Assembly: GCF_900090145.1 (NCBI RefSeq)
Contig: NZ_FMHI01000006.1
Span: 1 to 64,000, forward strand
Length of the DNA stretch: 64,000 bases
Direction: 5' to 3'
Source: Streptomyces sp. WMMB 322
GTDB lineage: Bacteria; Actinomycetota; Actinomycetes; Streptomycetales; Streptomycetaceae
In this document: positions 57,167 to 64,000 of the stretch, piece by piece
Numbering within the stretch: position 1 is the stretch's first letter
Layout: each line of letters starts with the position of its first letter
Notes under the pieces: model-generated
The model's input: the letters and a program-made list of their open reading frames with translations, nothing else
Told to the model about the DNA's origin: nothing
Databases searched by the model: none
Made by a program: the position numbers and the translations under genes

Positions 57167-58445
57167 GCCGGTCGGCCGTGCCGGAGTCCTCGGGGGCGGG
57201 CTGCGGCGCCGGTATGTCGCGGACCTTGGGCGACAGCACGAGGAACGCCGCGAGCAGACCGAGCACCACCGCACCGCAGACGAACGGCAGCGACACGCCC
57301 GTCTGGTACAGCGCCGTCGCGGCGAGCGGGCCGAGGACGAGGGTGAAGCCGTTCGTGGCGGAGATCAGCCCGGCCACGCCGCCCTGCTCGTCGGCGCCGA
57401 CCCGCAGGCTCAGCACCGAGTTGTAGCCCGGGATGGCCAGGCTGTGACCCATGCCGGAGAGCACGGTGGCGGCGAAGAAGACCGGAAGGCTGTCGGCGAA
57501 GACCATCACCACGAAGGCGACGCCGGTCAGCGGCACCCCCACCCGGAGCAGCCGCAGCGGCCGCCACTTGAGGAACGGGATGACGACGCCCTGCACCAGC
57601 ATCATCGGAAGCCCGCCGGCCAGCAGCACATACCCCGACCACTCGGCGGTCTCCCGCGTCGTCAGGCCCAGCCGGTCCTGGAGGAGGAAGCCCACGCTCA
57701 TCTGGAGCATGCTGACGGAGAGATAGACCCCGACGCCGGCCAGCAGGAACGGCCAGACCCGCTCGTCCCGGAGGCTCAGCCGCGGCGCCTTCGTCCTCGG
57801 CCCGTCGGAGCGCGCGTCCTTGGACAGCCCCACCCATACGGCGAAGGCGGGCAGCAGGATCAGTGCGGGCGCCAGATAGAGAGCGGCGACCAGCCCGAAG
57901 TCGGCAAGCAGGCCGCCGAGTCCGGGCCCGAGGACCAGGGCGAGGCCGATGGCCGCTCCCACCCGTGCCATGCCTTTCACGCGGGTCTGCTCGTCCGGTG
58001 TGACGTCGGCGACGTAGGACTGCGCCGCGACGGGCAGCGCTGCCAACGCGCCGCCGAAGACGAGGCCGCGGGTGACCAGCAGCAGTGCGAACGTCGCCAG
58101 GGCGCCGATGGTGCCGATCAGCCCCAGGTGCGCGGACACGGCGAAGGCGAAGAGGCCCGCGGCGGCGCCGAACAGCGAGACGACGAGCAGCGGTTTGCGG
58201 CCGTGCGTGTCGCTGCGCCGGCCCCACCAGGGGCTGACGAGCGCGACCATGGCGGCTGACGCGCTCATCACGATGCCGAACTGGAATTCGCTCAGGGAGA
58301 GTTCACGCGCGAGCGGCGGAAGCACGGGCGTGAGGATCTGCTGGCCCGTGTATCCCCCGAAGACCGCCAGGTAGATCAGCAGAAAGCTTCGCCGGGGCGG
58401 GCTGCTGGAGCCCGTCGGCGTGGCTTGTGGCGCCGCAGTGGTCAT
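57102..58445 (-). CDS. MFS drug-resistance-type transporter
   Basis: The ATG at 58445 (MTTAAPQATP) gives 447 residues. Twelve hydrophobic helices and motif A in WWGRRSDTHGRKPLLV (about 69-84) identify a major facilitator. The motif C-like GLALVLGPGLGGLLAD in helix 5 suggests a 12-helix drug:H+ antiporter. The last 40 residues are polar and Pro/Arg-rich. The substrate is unknown. It is convergent with the CPBP gene. Confidence 0.88.
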   Translation of the reverse strand: MTTAAPQATPTGSSSPPRRSFLLIYLAVFGGYTGQQILTPVLPPLARELSLSEFQFGIVMSASAAMVALVSPWWGRRSDTHGRKPLLVVSLFGAAAGLFAFAVSAHLGLIGTIGALATFALLLVTRGLVFGGALAALPVAAQSYVADVTPDEQTRVKGMARVGAAIGLALVLGPGLGGLLADFGLVAALYLAPALILLPAFAVWVGLSKDARSDGPRTKAPRLSLRDERVWPFLLAGVGVYLSVSMLQMSVGFLLQDRLGLTTRETAEWSGYVLLAGGLPMMLVQGVVIPFLKWRPLRLLRVGVPLTGVAFVVMVFADSLPVFFAATVLSGMGHSLAIPGYNSVLSLRVGADEQGGVAGLISATNGFTLVLGPLAATALYQTGVSLPFVCGAVVLGLLAAFLVLSPKVRDIPAPQPAPEDSGTADRQRPDVPAHRQPPPRGEGDRPA

Positions 58446-58968
58446 GTTCTTCCCATCGATTCCGGTTCGGCCGACGTCCTGTGGTCCGGCCGGCATCTGC
58501 CCGGGCGGGGGATGCCGGCCCTGCTCCCCTCCGGTGCGACGTCGGAGTGGTCAGTCTTGTCCGAGGTAGTGCTGATCTGCTGTCAGTTTCCGCTATCCAG
58601 CGGTCTGTTGTGCGGCAGTCGGGGTTGCCGGGCCCCTGGACCGTGAGGCTTCGGCGCAACTGCCCGGCGGTGATCCGCCGCCGTACGCCGCGGTCCGCCG
58701 CCGTACGCCGCGGTCCGCCGCCGCCCTCTGCCGCCTCTGCCGCCCACCCGGGCCGCCTGTGCCTCTGCGCCCTCACGAGGGGCGCAGCCCCAGGGGGGCC
58801 AGTGCCGCGGTGAGCGCGGCGCTCGCCGTGTCGAGCCCGCGGCGATCTCCGGACCGACGACAGCCGGCCGGTGGAGCTCCTCCGCGCCGCCGCTCACGGA
58901 GCCCGTCCCGCGTCGCGTCGGACGCCCCTTCCGCGCGGCCGGTTCAGCAGGGGTGGTGCGGCGGGGGT
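58446..58968. other. GC-rich intergenic stretch with tandem repeats
   Basis: No gene is supported. A 20-bp unit TCCGCCGCCGTACGCCGCGG occurs twice plus a partial third copy (58674-58723). A 31-bp unit at 58933-58963 is repeated at 58972-59002, where it overlaps the end of the GH92 gene. Confidence 0.45.
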
Positions 58969-59002
58969 TCAGCGCGGCCGGTTCAGCGGGGGTGGTGCGG
59001 CG
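58933..59002. repeat. Direct repeat across the 3' end of the GH92 gene
   Basis: GCGCGGCCGGTTCAGC... is present in two copies with a 39-bp period (58933-58963 and 58972-59002), differing at one base. The right copy encodes the last residues (PPPLNRPR) of the mannosidase. The left copy lies just beyond its stop. Confidence 0.8.
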
Positions 59003-61341
59003 TCGGGGGATGTGCCCCAGGTGGACGGGGAGTTGCCGACCACGAAGGACAGCTCTCCCGTCCTCCGCAGGGTGCCGGTGGTGACGTATGTGCGCTCCAG
59101 GTCCCGGCCGCCGGTCTCGGCCGACTGGATGTAGCGGTGCGTCCGCGAAGTTCCCGGGGCCTTCACGGTGAACCGGCCGCGGGGGTAGTAGCGCCGGTCC
59201 AGGCTGAGGTCGACGCGGTCGAAGACCGGCGTGGACAGGCCCCAGGTGTCGGTGCCGGGCTGGACCGGGAAGATGCCGATCGAGGACAGCACGTTCCAGG
59301 CGGACATCGTCCCGAGGTCGTCGTTCCCGGTCATGCCGGTCGGGGTGTCGGTGAAGAGCGTCAGTGCCGCGTGGACCACGTCGGTCGTCTTCCACGGCTG
59401 GCGCGTCGAGAGATAGGTGTACGGGGCGATGAGGTCGGGCTCGTTCTGCGGGTTGTACTTGTCCGCGTTGTAGTAGTCGTAGGGGCCGTTGACCCACACC
59501 TCCCGGGCTGTCCTCTCCGGGTCCTTCAGCATCTTGTCGTGGGCGAAGAAGGAGTCCAGGCGCTCGTTGGCCGCCTTCGTGCCCCCGATCAGGCCCACCA
59601 GGCCGGGCAGGTCCTGCGGCACCAGCCACTGGTACTGCCATGAGGTGCCCTCGTGGAAGCCCACGCTCTTCGCCGGGTCGGCCGGGCCCGCGAACTCCCC
59701 GCCGGCGTCCCGCGCGCGGAAGAAGCCCGTCGACTCGTCGAAGATCTCCCGGAAGTTCTGGGCGCGCCGGGCGTAGCGCGCCGCGTCCGCCTCGTGGCCG
59801 AGGCCGTCGGCCATCCCGGCGAGCATCGCGTCCGAGAGGGCGTACTCCAGGGTGGCGGAGGCGGCGTGGTCGTAGGCGGAGTCGCCGGGCTTGGTGTGCG
59901 GGCGGCCCTTGATGTACGGGACGAAACCACGCTCCAGATACTCCGGGTTCCCCCCGCGGCCGAGCGCCGGTGAACCGGCGGGCGGCAGGCCGTCGGCGTT
60001 CTTCTTCAGCGCGCGGTACGCCCGCTCCTCGTGCCCGTGGAGCAGGCCCTGCTCATAGGCGCCGGTCAGGAACGGGGTGACCGGGTCGCCGGTCATGATG
60101 TTCGTCTCGACGGTGCCGTAGCCCCACTTGGGCAGCCACCCGCCCTCCTCGGCGTTGTGCAGCACGGAGACCGCCATCTCTCGTGCCTCACGCGGCGCGA
60201 GCAGCGACAGGAGCTGGTTCTGCGTGCGGTAGGTGTCCCACAGCGAGAAGTTCTGGTAGTAGGTGAAGCCCTTCGCCCGGTGGATCTTCTTGTCCCAGCC
60301 GGTGTAGCGGCCGTCGACGTCGCTGCCGATGCTGGGGGCGAGGAAGGAGCGGTACAGGGACGAGTAGAAGGTGCGCCGCAGCGCCTGGCTGCCGCCCTGC
60401 ACCTGTACGTCGTCGAGCCTGTCCTCCCACGCGGTCCGGGCGGCCCGGGCGACCCGGTCGAACGAACGCCCGCCCTCGGCACGCAGGTTGAGCCCCGCGC
60501 CCCGCGCGTCGACGTACGACAGCGCGGTCGTGGCCTCCACCGTGCGGTCCTCACCGGTGTCGAAGCGCACCCACGCGCCGTTGCCGCCGCTCCCCGCCTG
60601 CGACTTCTGCGAGCCCTCGGTGACCTTGCCGCCCTTCCACGTCCCGGAGGCGGTGAAAGGCCGGTCGAAGCGGGTGACGGTGTGAACGGTGTAGGGCTCG
60701 GTGTCGTCGCAGAAGCCCCGGCCGGTGATCGCGGTACGCACCGTCCGCTCGTCCACGATCTCCACCTGCGTGGAGACAGTTCTGTGCAGCGACTGGCCCG
60801 CGTTGAGCAGGACGTTGGCCTTGTCGGTGGCGGGGAAGGTGTAGCGCTGCACGCCCGTGCGCTGCGTAGCGCTCAGTTCCGCCTCGATGCCGCCCCGGCC
60901 GCCGAGCTTCGCGCGGTAGTAGCCGGGCCGTGCCGTCTCGTCCGCGTGGTCGAAGCGTGCCGCGTACTCGGCGTTGTCGGTCTCCGTGACCTCACCCGTG
61001 GTCGGCAGCACGGGCAGATCGCCGCCCAACCCGCAGCCCACGCCGGAGAGATGGACGCTGGAGAAGCCGCGGATGCGGTTGTGCGAGTAGTCGTAACCGG
61101 TGTTGTGGCCGGTGTCCGGCGACAGTTGCACCATGCCGAACGGGACCGCGGCACCGGGAAAGGTGTTCCCCTCGTTCTCGCTGCCTATGAAGGGGTTGAC
61201 GAGATCCACCGGCCGGCCCTCGCCCGGAGCGGCCGGCCGCGGGGCCGCACCGGTGACCGCGCCGGCGAGCAGCGCGACGACGGTCAGCGCCACCGCGGTA
61301 CGCAGGCGCAGGCGCCGGTTCCACTTCATGAAGAGACCCAT
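58969..61341 (-). CDS. Secreted GH92 alpha-1,2-mannosidase-like glycosidase
   Basis: The ATG at 61341 after GGAGG gives 790 residues. The frame continues upstream but without a signal. A signal peptide (LRTAVALTVVALLAGAVTGA) is followed by the GH92 N-terminal domain (DLVNPFIGSENEGNTFPGAA, FGMVQLSPDTG, SSVHLSGVGCG). The catalytic (alpha/alpha)6 part follows, with SLWDTYRTQNQLLSLL, EGTSWQYQWLVPQDLPGL and GNDDLGTMSAWNVLSSIGIF, which contains the catalytic acidic GNDD and calcium-binding residues. It should release mannose from alpha-mannosides outside the cell. A LacI-type palindrome lies about 95 bp upstream of the start. Confidence 0.92.
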   Translation of the reverse strand: MGLFMKWNRRLRLRTAVALTVVALLAGAVTGAAPRPAAPGEGRPVDLVNPFIGSENEGNTFPGAAVPFGMVQLSPDTGHNTGYDYSHNRIRGFSSVHLSGVGCGLGGDLPVLPTTGEVTETDNAEYAARFDHADETARPGYYRAKLGGRGGIEAELSATQRTGVQRYTFPATDKANVLLNAGQSLHRTVSTQVEIVDERTVRTAITGRGFCDDTEPYTVHTVTRFDRPFTASGTWKGGKVTEGSQKSQAGSGGNGAWVRFDTGEDRTVEATTALSYVDARGAGLNLRAEGGRSFDRVARAARTAWEDRLDDVQVQGGSQALRRTFYSSLYRSFLAPSIGSDVDGRYTGWDKKIHRAKGFTYYQNFSLWDTYRTQNQLLSLLAPREAREMAVSVLHNAEEGGWLPKWGYGTVETNIMTGDPVTPFLTGAYEQGLLHGHEERAYRALKKNADGLPPAGSPALGRGGNPEYLERGFVPYIKGRPHTKPGDSAYDHAASATLEYALSDAMLAGMADGLGHEADAARYARRAQNFREIFDESTGFFRARDAGGEFAGPADPAKSVGFHEGTSWQYQWLVPQDLPGLVGLIGGTKAANERLDSFFAHDKMLKDPERTAREVWVNGPYDYYNADKYNPQNEPDLIAPYTYLSTRQPWKTTDVVHAALTLFTDTPTGMTGNDDLGTMSAWNVLSSIGIFPVQPGTDTWGLSTPVFDRVDLSLDRRYYPRGRFTVKAPGTSRTHRYIQSAETGGRDLERTYVTTGTLRRTGELSFVVGNSPSTWGTSPDAAPPPLNRPR

Positions 61342-61666
61342 GGCGGAACCTCCGGGTGCGGGCCGAGGCCCGGCGGTGGCGCGAACTGCGGGGCACCGGC
61401 GGGCCGTTGTCCGCGAAGAGCAGGACAACATGGAGACAACGTTGTCAGATTCAGCATTGTTCGGCCCGCGCGGCAGCGCCGTCAAGGGGCAGCCGGGACG
61501 CGTTTCACCGGCGGGGTGTGACATCGGCAACCGCACCGAGCCCTGTGCCCCCGAGCCCTTGCGTCCTGAGCAGGAAGTGCGCCGTGGCAGACGTCCCCCG
61601 GAACCCTCACGCGCCGTGGGCCCGGGGTGCGCTCAAGGGGCAGGGGCCCGCGGGACCGGGGCGCCG
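61342..61666. other. Intergenic control region of the GH92 gene
   Basis: It contains the palindrome at 61435-61446 and the 3' end region of the mannosyltransferase-like gene. Nothing else is recognised. Confidence 0.45.
61435..61446. promoter_or_regulatory. LacI-type operator-like palindrome
   Basis: GACAACGTTGTC is a perfect 12-bp palindrome with the central CG usual for LacI-family sites. It lies 94 bp upstream of the GH92 start, so sugar-responsive repression is plausible. Confidence 0.5.
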
Positions 61667-62833
61667 TCACGGTGCCGTGGACGCCCACATGAGCAGATAG
61701 ACCCCGTACGCGACGGAGAACGCCGCAAAGACCCCGGTGACCGGGACGGATACGCGCAGCCGCGCTCCGGCCGCCGCGATCGCCGCGGGGAGGAGCAGCG
61801 GAAAGGCCGGCATGAGGAGCCGGGGCTTGACGGCGAAGTAGTGGGAGCCCCCGATGGCGACCACCGTGATCGCGATGCTGTACACCACCAGGGGCGGGCA
61901 GGGGCGGCTCCGCAGCAGACACAGAAGGCCGGCCACCGCAGCGACGACGACGGCCGCCGCCACGAAGTAGGAGAGCCCCACCGACCCCGGAACAAGCTTC
62001 TCCGAGGCGAATTCCAGGGCTGAGCGGCCGAAGTCGAAACGCGAGCCCCACCCCCGCTGAACCCTGAAATAGCCCAGGGGTGCGCCGGTGTCGAACCCGA
62101 CCCAGGCCAGGTACCCCAGGTATCCCAGCGGCGCCACGGCCGGCGCCGTCCACACCCGCCAGTCCCTGCGGGAGGCCGGCTCCCGCCACAGGGTGAGCGC
62201 TGCCGCGCAGATGACCGCGAGGGCGACCGCGAAACCGTTCGGGCGCGAGAGCCCCGCGAGCACCGCCAGCGAGCCGGACCGGATCCAGCGGGAGGTGAGC
62301 GCCGCATGGAGCGACCATGCGGCCGTCGCCGTCAGCAGGGACTCCGAGTAGGCCGTCGTCTGCACCACGGCGTTCGGCACTACGCCCCACAGAACCGCGA
62401 GCCAGATCCCCGTGGTTCTGTCCCGTACGACCGTGCCGACGGCAAAAAGGCCCCACGCGGCGGCGAGTGCGGAGAGGGACGCCACGAGGATTCCCGCTTC
62501 GCCGGCGGTGACGGGAAGGACCGTGGACAGGACGCGTTCCAGGCCGGGAAGGAGAGGAAAGAAGGCCCGGTCGTCGTACACGAATCCGGAGGCTCTGAGG
62601 ACCGTTCCGTAGCCGTCCGTGGCGATGCGCGCGTACCACTTCGCGTCCCAGGCATTTCCCAGGACCGCTCCGAGGTGCTGCCCCTGCGTCCAGGCGTGGA
62701 CCGCGACGGCCAGCATGCCGGTCAGGCGGATGGCCGCGTAGATGCCGAGGGCGGGCGCCGCCTGCGACAGCGCGAGGCTCGCCTGCCTGAACAGCCGGCT
62801 CTCACGCTTCTCGCTCTCGGCCGGGTTGGCCAT
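61667..62833 (-). CDS. PIG-V-like membrane mannosyltransferase
   Basis: The 388-residue membrane protein has about ten hydrophobic helices. A lumenal/extracytoplasmic motif follows the first helix (NAWDAKWYARIATDGYG) and resembles the WDxxxY/HF motif of PIG-V and GT-C mannosyltransferases. AFFPLLPGLERVL and GLSRPNGFAVAL follow, which also match that family. The donor is expected to be polyprenyl-phosphate-mannose and the acceptor is unknown. It starts after GGAGG. It lies behind the GH92 mannosidase region and a sugar nucleotidyltransferase, so the three may share mannose metabolism. Confidence 0.78.
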   Translation of the reverse strand: MANPAESEKRESRLFRQASLALSQAAPALGIYAAIRLTGMLAVAVHAWTQGQHLGAVLGNAWDAKWYARIATDGYGTVLRASGFVYDDRAFFPLLPGLERVLSTVLPVTAGEAGILVASLSALAAAWGLFAVGTVVRDRTTGIWLAVLWGVVPNAVVQTTAYSESLLTATAAWSLHAALTSRWIRSGSLAVLAGLSRPNGFAVALAVICAAALTLWREPASRRDWRVWTAPAVAPLGYLGYLAWVGFDTGAPLGYFRVQRGWGSRFDFGRSALEFASEKLVPGSVGLSYFVAAAVVVAAVAGLLCLLRSRPCPPLVVYSIAITVVAIGGSHYFAVKPRLLMPAFPLLLPAAIAAAGARLRVSVPVTGVFAAFSVAYGVYLLMWASTAP

Positions 62834-63053
62834 GGACCCTCCAGCGGGTGCTGTGACCGGTCAGGTTCACCGGCCCGCGACGCCCGGCAAGCCTTCCCGG
62901 CCACGGCACCAGGCGGGCGCAACGCAGCCTCAGCGCGTCAGGCCCGGGCTTGTCGGGGCTCGGGGCCCGGAGCCTGATGCGGGCCCCGGGAACAACGCGC
63001 CGACGCAACTTGTGCGCACAGCAGTTGCCGGCGTCCCAGGAGTCGCGGCGCGC

Positions 63054-63803
63054 TCAGTGGACGGAGTTCCCTGCCCGCAGCCCCGGAGGCAGGGCCGCCT
63101 CCGACGACTCGATCTCCTTGGAGGCCTCGATCACGTCCTTGACGGTGTCGATCCCTCGCCAGTAGCCGGTCACCCGGTATCCGACGAGCCGCCCCTCCTC
63201 GGCCAGCCTCGGAAACGTGGTGTCCTCGTGGTCCCCCGTCGCGGGAAGGAGCCCGACCACATCCGGGTCGAAGACGTAGATCCCGGCATTGATCCAGTAC
63301 GGGAGCCGGGGTGACTGCGTGAACCCGCGGATCCGGTCTCCGTCGCCGAGGTCGGCGAGTCCCCAGCTCGAACGGTACGGCGACAGCGCGACGGTGACCG
63401 ACCCGCGTCGACGGGCGTGGTGCTCGGCGAGTTCCCCGAGGGGGAACGTCGTGATCACGTCGCCGTTCAGGGCGAAGAAGGGTGCGTCGGGCTCCGCGAG
63501 GTGCGCGGCCCCGAACTTGAGCGCTCCGCCCCGCCCCAGAGGCTCGCTCTCGACGGCGTACCGCACCGTCACGCCGAAGCCGGAGCCGTCGCCCACGTAG
63601 TCCGTGATCATCTCGTGCCTGTAGCCGCCGCTGATCGTCACGGACCGCACACCGTGCTCCGCGAGCCACGCGAGCTGGTGGCCGACGATGGGGGTGCCCG
63701 CCACCTTCACCATCGCCTTGGGCGCATCGTCCGTGTAGGGCCGCATGCGGGTGGCCCGGCCGCCCGCCAGTATCAGCGCCTGCGTCACCGAGGATCCGGA
63801 CAT
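63054..63803 (-). CDS. Sugar-1-phosphate nucleotidyltransferase
   Basis: The 249-residue enzyme has the nucleotidyltransferase signature ALILAGGRATRMRPYTDDAPKA (about residues 9-30), the metal Asp in FFALNGDVITTF, RGGALKFGAAH and the sugar-site segment YWINAGIYVFDPDV. The length and TDDAPKAMVKVAG pattern point to GMP-mannose- or glucose-1-phosphate-type pyrophosphorylases acting in glycan synthesis. The ATG follows GGAGG. It reads toward the mannosyltransferase-like gene, 220 bp away. Confidence 0.88.
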   Translation of the reverse strand: MSGSSVTQALILAGGRATRMRPYTDDAPKAMVKVAGTPIVGHQLAWLAEHGVRSVTISGGYRHEMITDYVGDGSGFGVTVRYAVESEPLGRGGALKFGAAHLAEPDAPFFALNGDVITTFPLGELAEHHARRRGSVTVALSPYRSSWGLADLGDGDRIRGFTQSPRLPYWINAGIYVFDPDVVGLLPATGDHEDTTFPRLAEEGRLVGYRVTGYWRGIDTVKDVIEASKEIESSEAALPPGLRAGNSVH

Positions 63804-64000
63804 CCTGCTTCCTCCGTCGTCTGGGTTCCGGGCTCGGCGCCCGGTGCGTTCCGTGAGGCAGCACCCCGGGTCGTACCGGTTGCTGCGGCGTCCGGGCAGA
63901 ATCCGATTCCGCTACCCGTCCGCCGGACTGCCGGCACGGCTGCCGACGGTGTCGGTCCGCGCCCGGAAGACCCAGGTCCGGTACGAGCAGAAGCGGAAGC
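63804..64000. other. Right edge, no supported gene
   Basis: No start, stop or motif allows a call in the last 197 bases. The promoter of the nucleotidyltransferase gene should lie here. Confidence 0.4.

Overview
The window is high-GC actinobacterial DNA and almost certainly comes from a Streptomyces-type chromosome. Supporting signs are codon use, GTG starts, family content (DUF1996 LAxTG surface protein, HATPase regulator, AraC and TetR regulators) and small translationally coupled operons. No rRNA, complete tRNA, CRISPR array or NRPS/PKS gene was found.

Positions about 500-25,400 form one coherent zinc-starvation island. It contains a Fur-family regulator with the CxxC pairs expected of Zur, a znuACB zinc importer, and a FecBCD-type metallophore importer. 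It also has cysteine-free versions of ribosomal proteins L32, S14, L33, L31 and S18 plus a one-cysteine L28, three COG0523 (CobW-like) proteins of which two have lost the P-loop, a duplicated His-rich small protein, and two YibE/F membrane proteins with His-rich N-termini. At least six places carry palindromes resembling the actinobacterial Zur box (TGAAAATGATTTTCA). They lie upstream of L32-COG0523, the divergent ribosomal operons, fecB, znuA and, unexpectedly, the head of a complete methylthioadenosine (methionine) salvage operon (SAM methyltransferase, mtnA, mtnB, mtnD, mtnC, mtnP) that is divergent from a TauD-like dioxygenase. This combination is the best candidate for an undescribed system: zinc-responsive SAM/MTA metabolism combined with zinc sparing, zinc allocation and metallophore uptake.

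Positions 25,400-33,300 are accessory. They hold a complete IS481-family element with near-identical 31-bp ends, a YaaC-like gene placed directly behind it, and small plasmid- or phage-like genes including a DNA primase/polymerase-like protein. An XRE-TPR regulator, an APH-fold kinase and a 3'-half tRNA-Arg(CCG)-like scar that looks like an attachment-site remnant complete the region.

Positions 33,500-47,500 mix ordinary genes with a second unusual set. The ordinary genes are a secreted lectin-like protein, an SRPBCC protein and a TetR/peroxiredoxin pair with twin operators. The unusual set comprises a radical SAM enzyme of the tetraether-synthase-like class coupled to a Cys-Cys methyltransferase, a PhnDCE-like ABC transporter of the type annotated as putative selenate transporter (with a fused double permease), a DoxX-like membrane protein, a TusA-radical SAM fusion, another methyltransferase, a broken SulP STAS fragment and a spermidine-synthase-like protein. 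Together they suggest selenium or related oxyanion metabolism. A cobalamin riboswitch then precedes a lone (2Fe-2S) ferredoxin-fold gene.

Positions 47,700-64,000 are mostly ordinary: an AraC regulator, an anti-sigma-type ATPase, a stand-alone second cytochrome oxidase subunit I, a frameshifted APH remnant paralogous to the intact kinase at 32 kb, a large LAxTG surface protein, a CPBP protease, an MFS exporter, a secreted GH92 mannosidase, a mannosyltransferase-like membrane protein and a sugar-nucleotidyltransferase.
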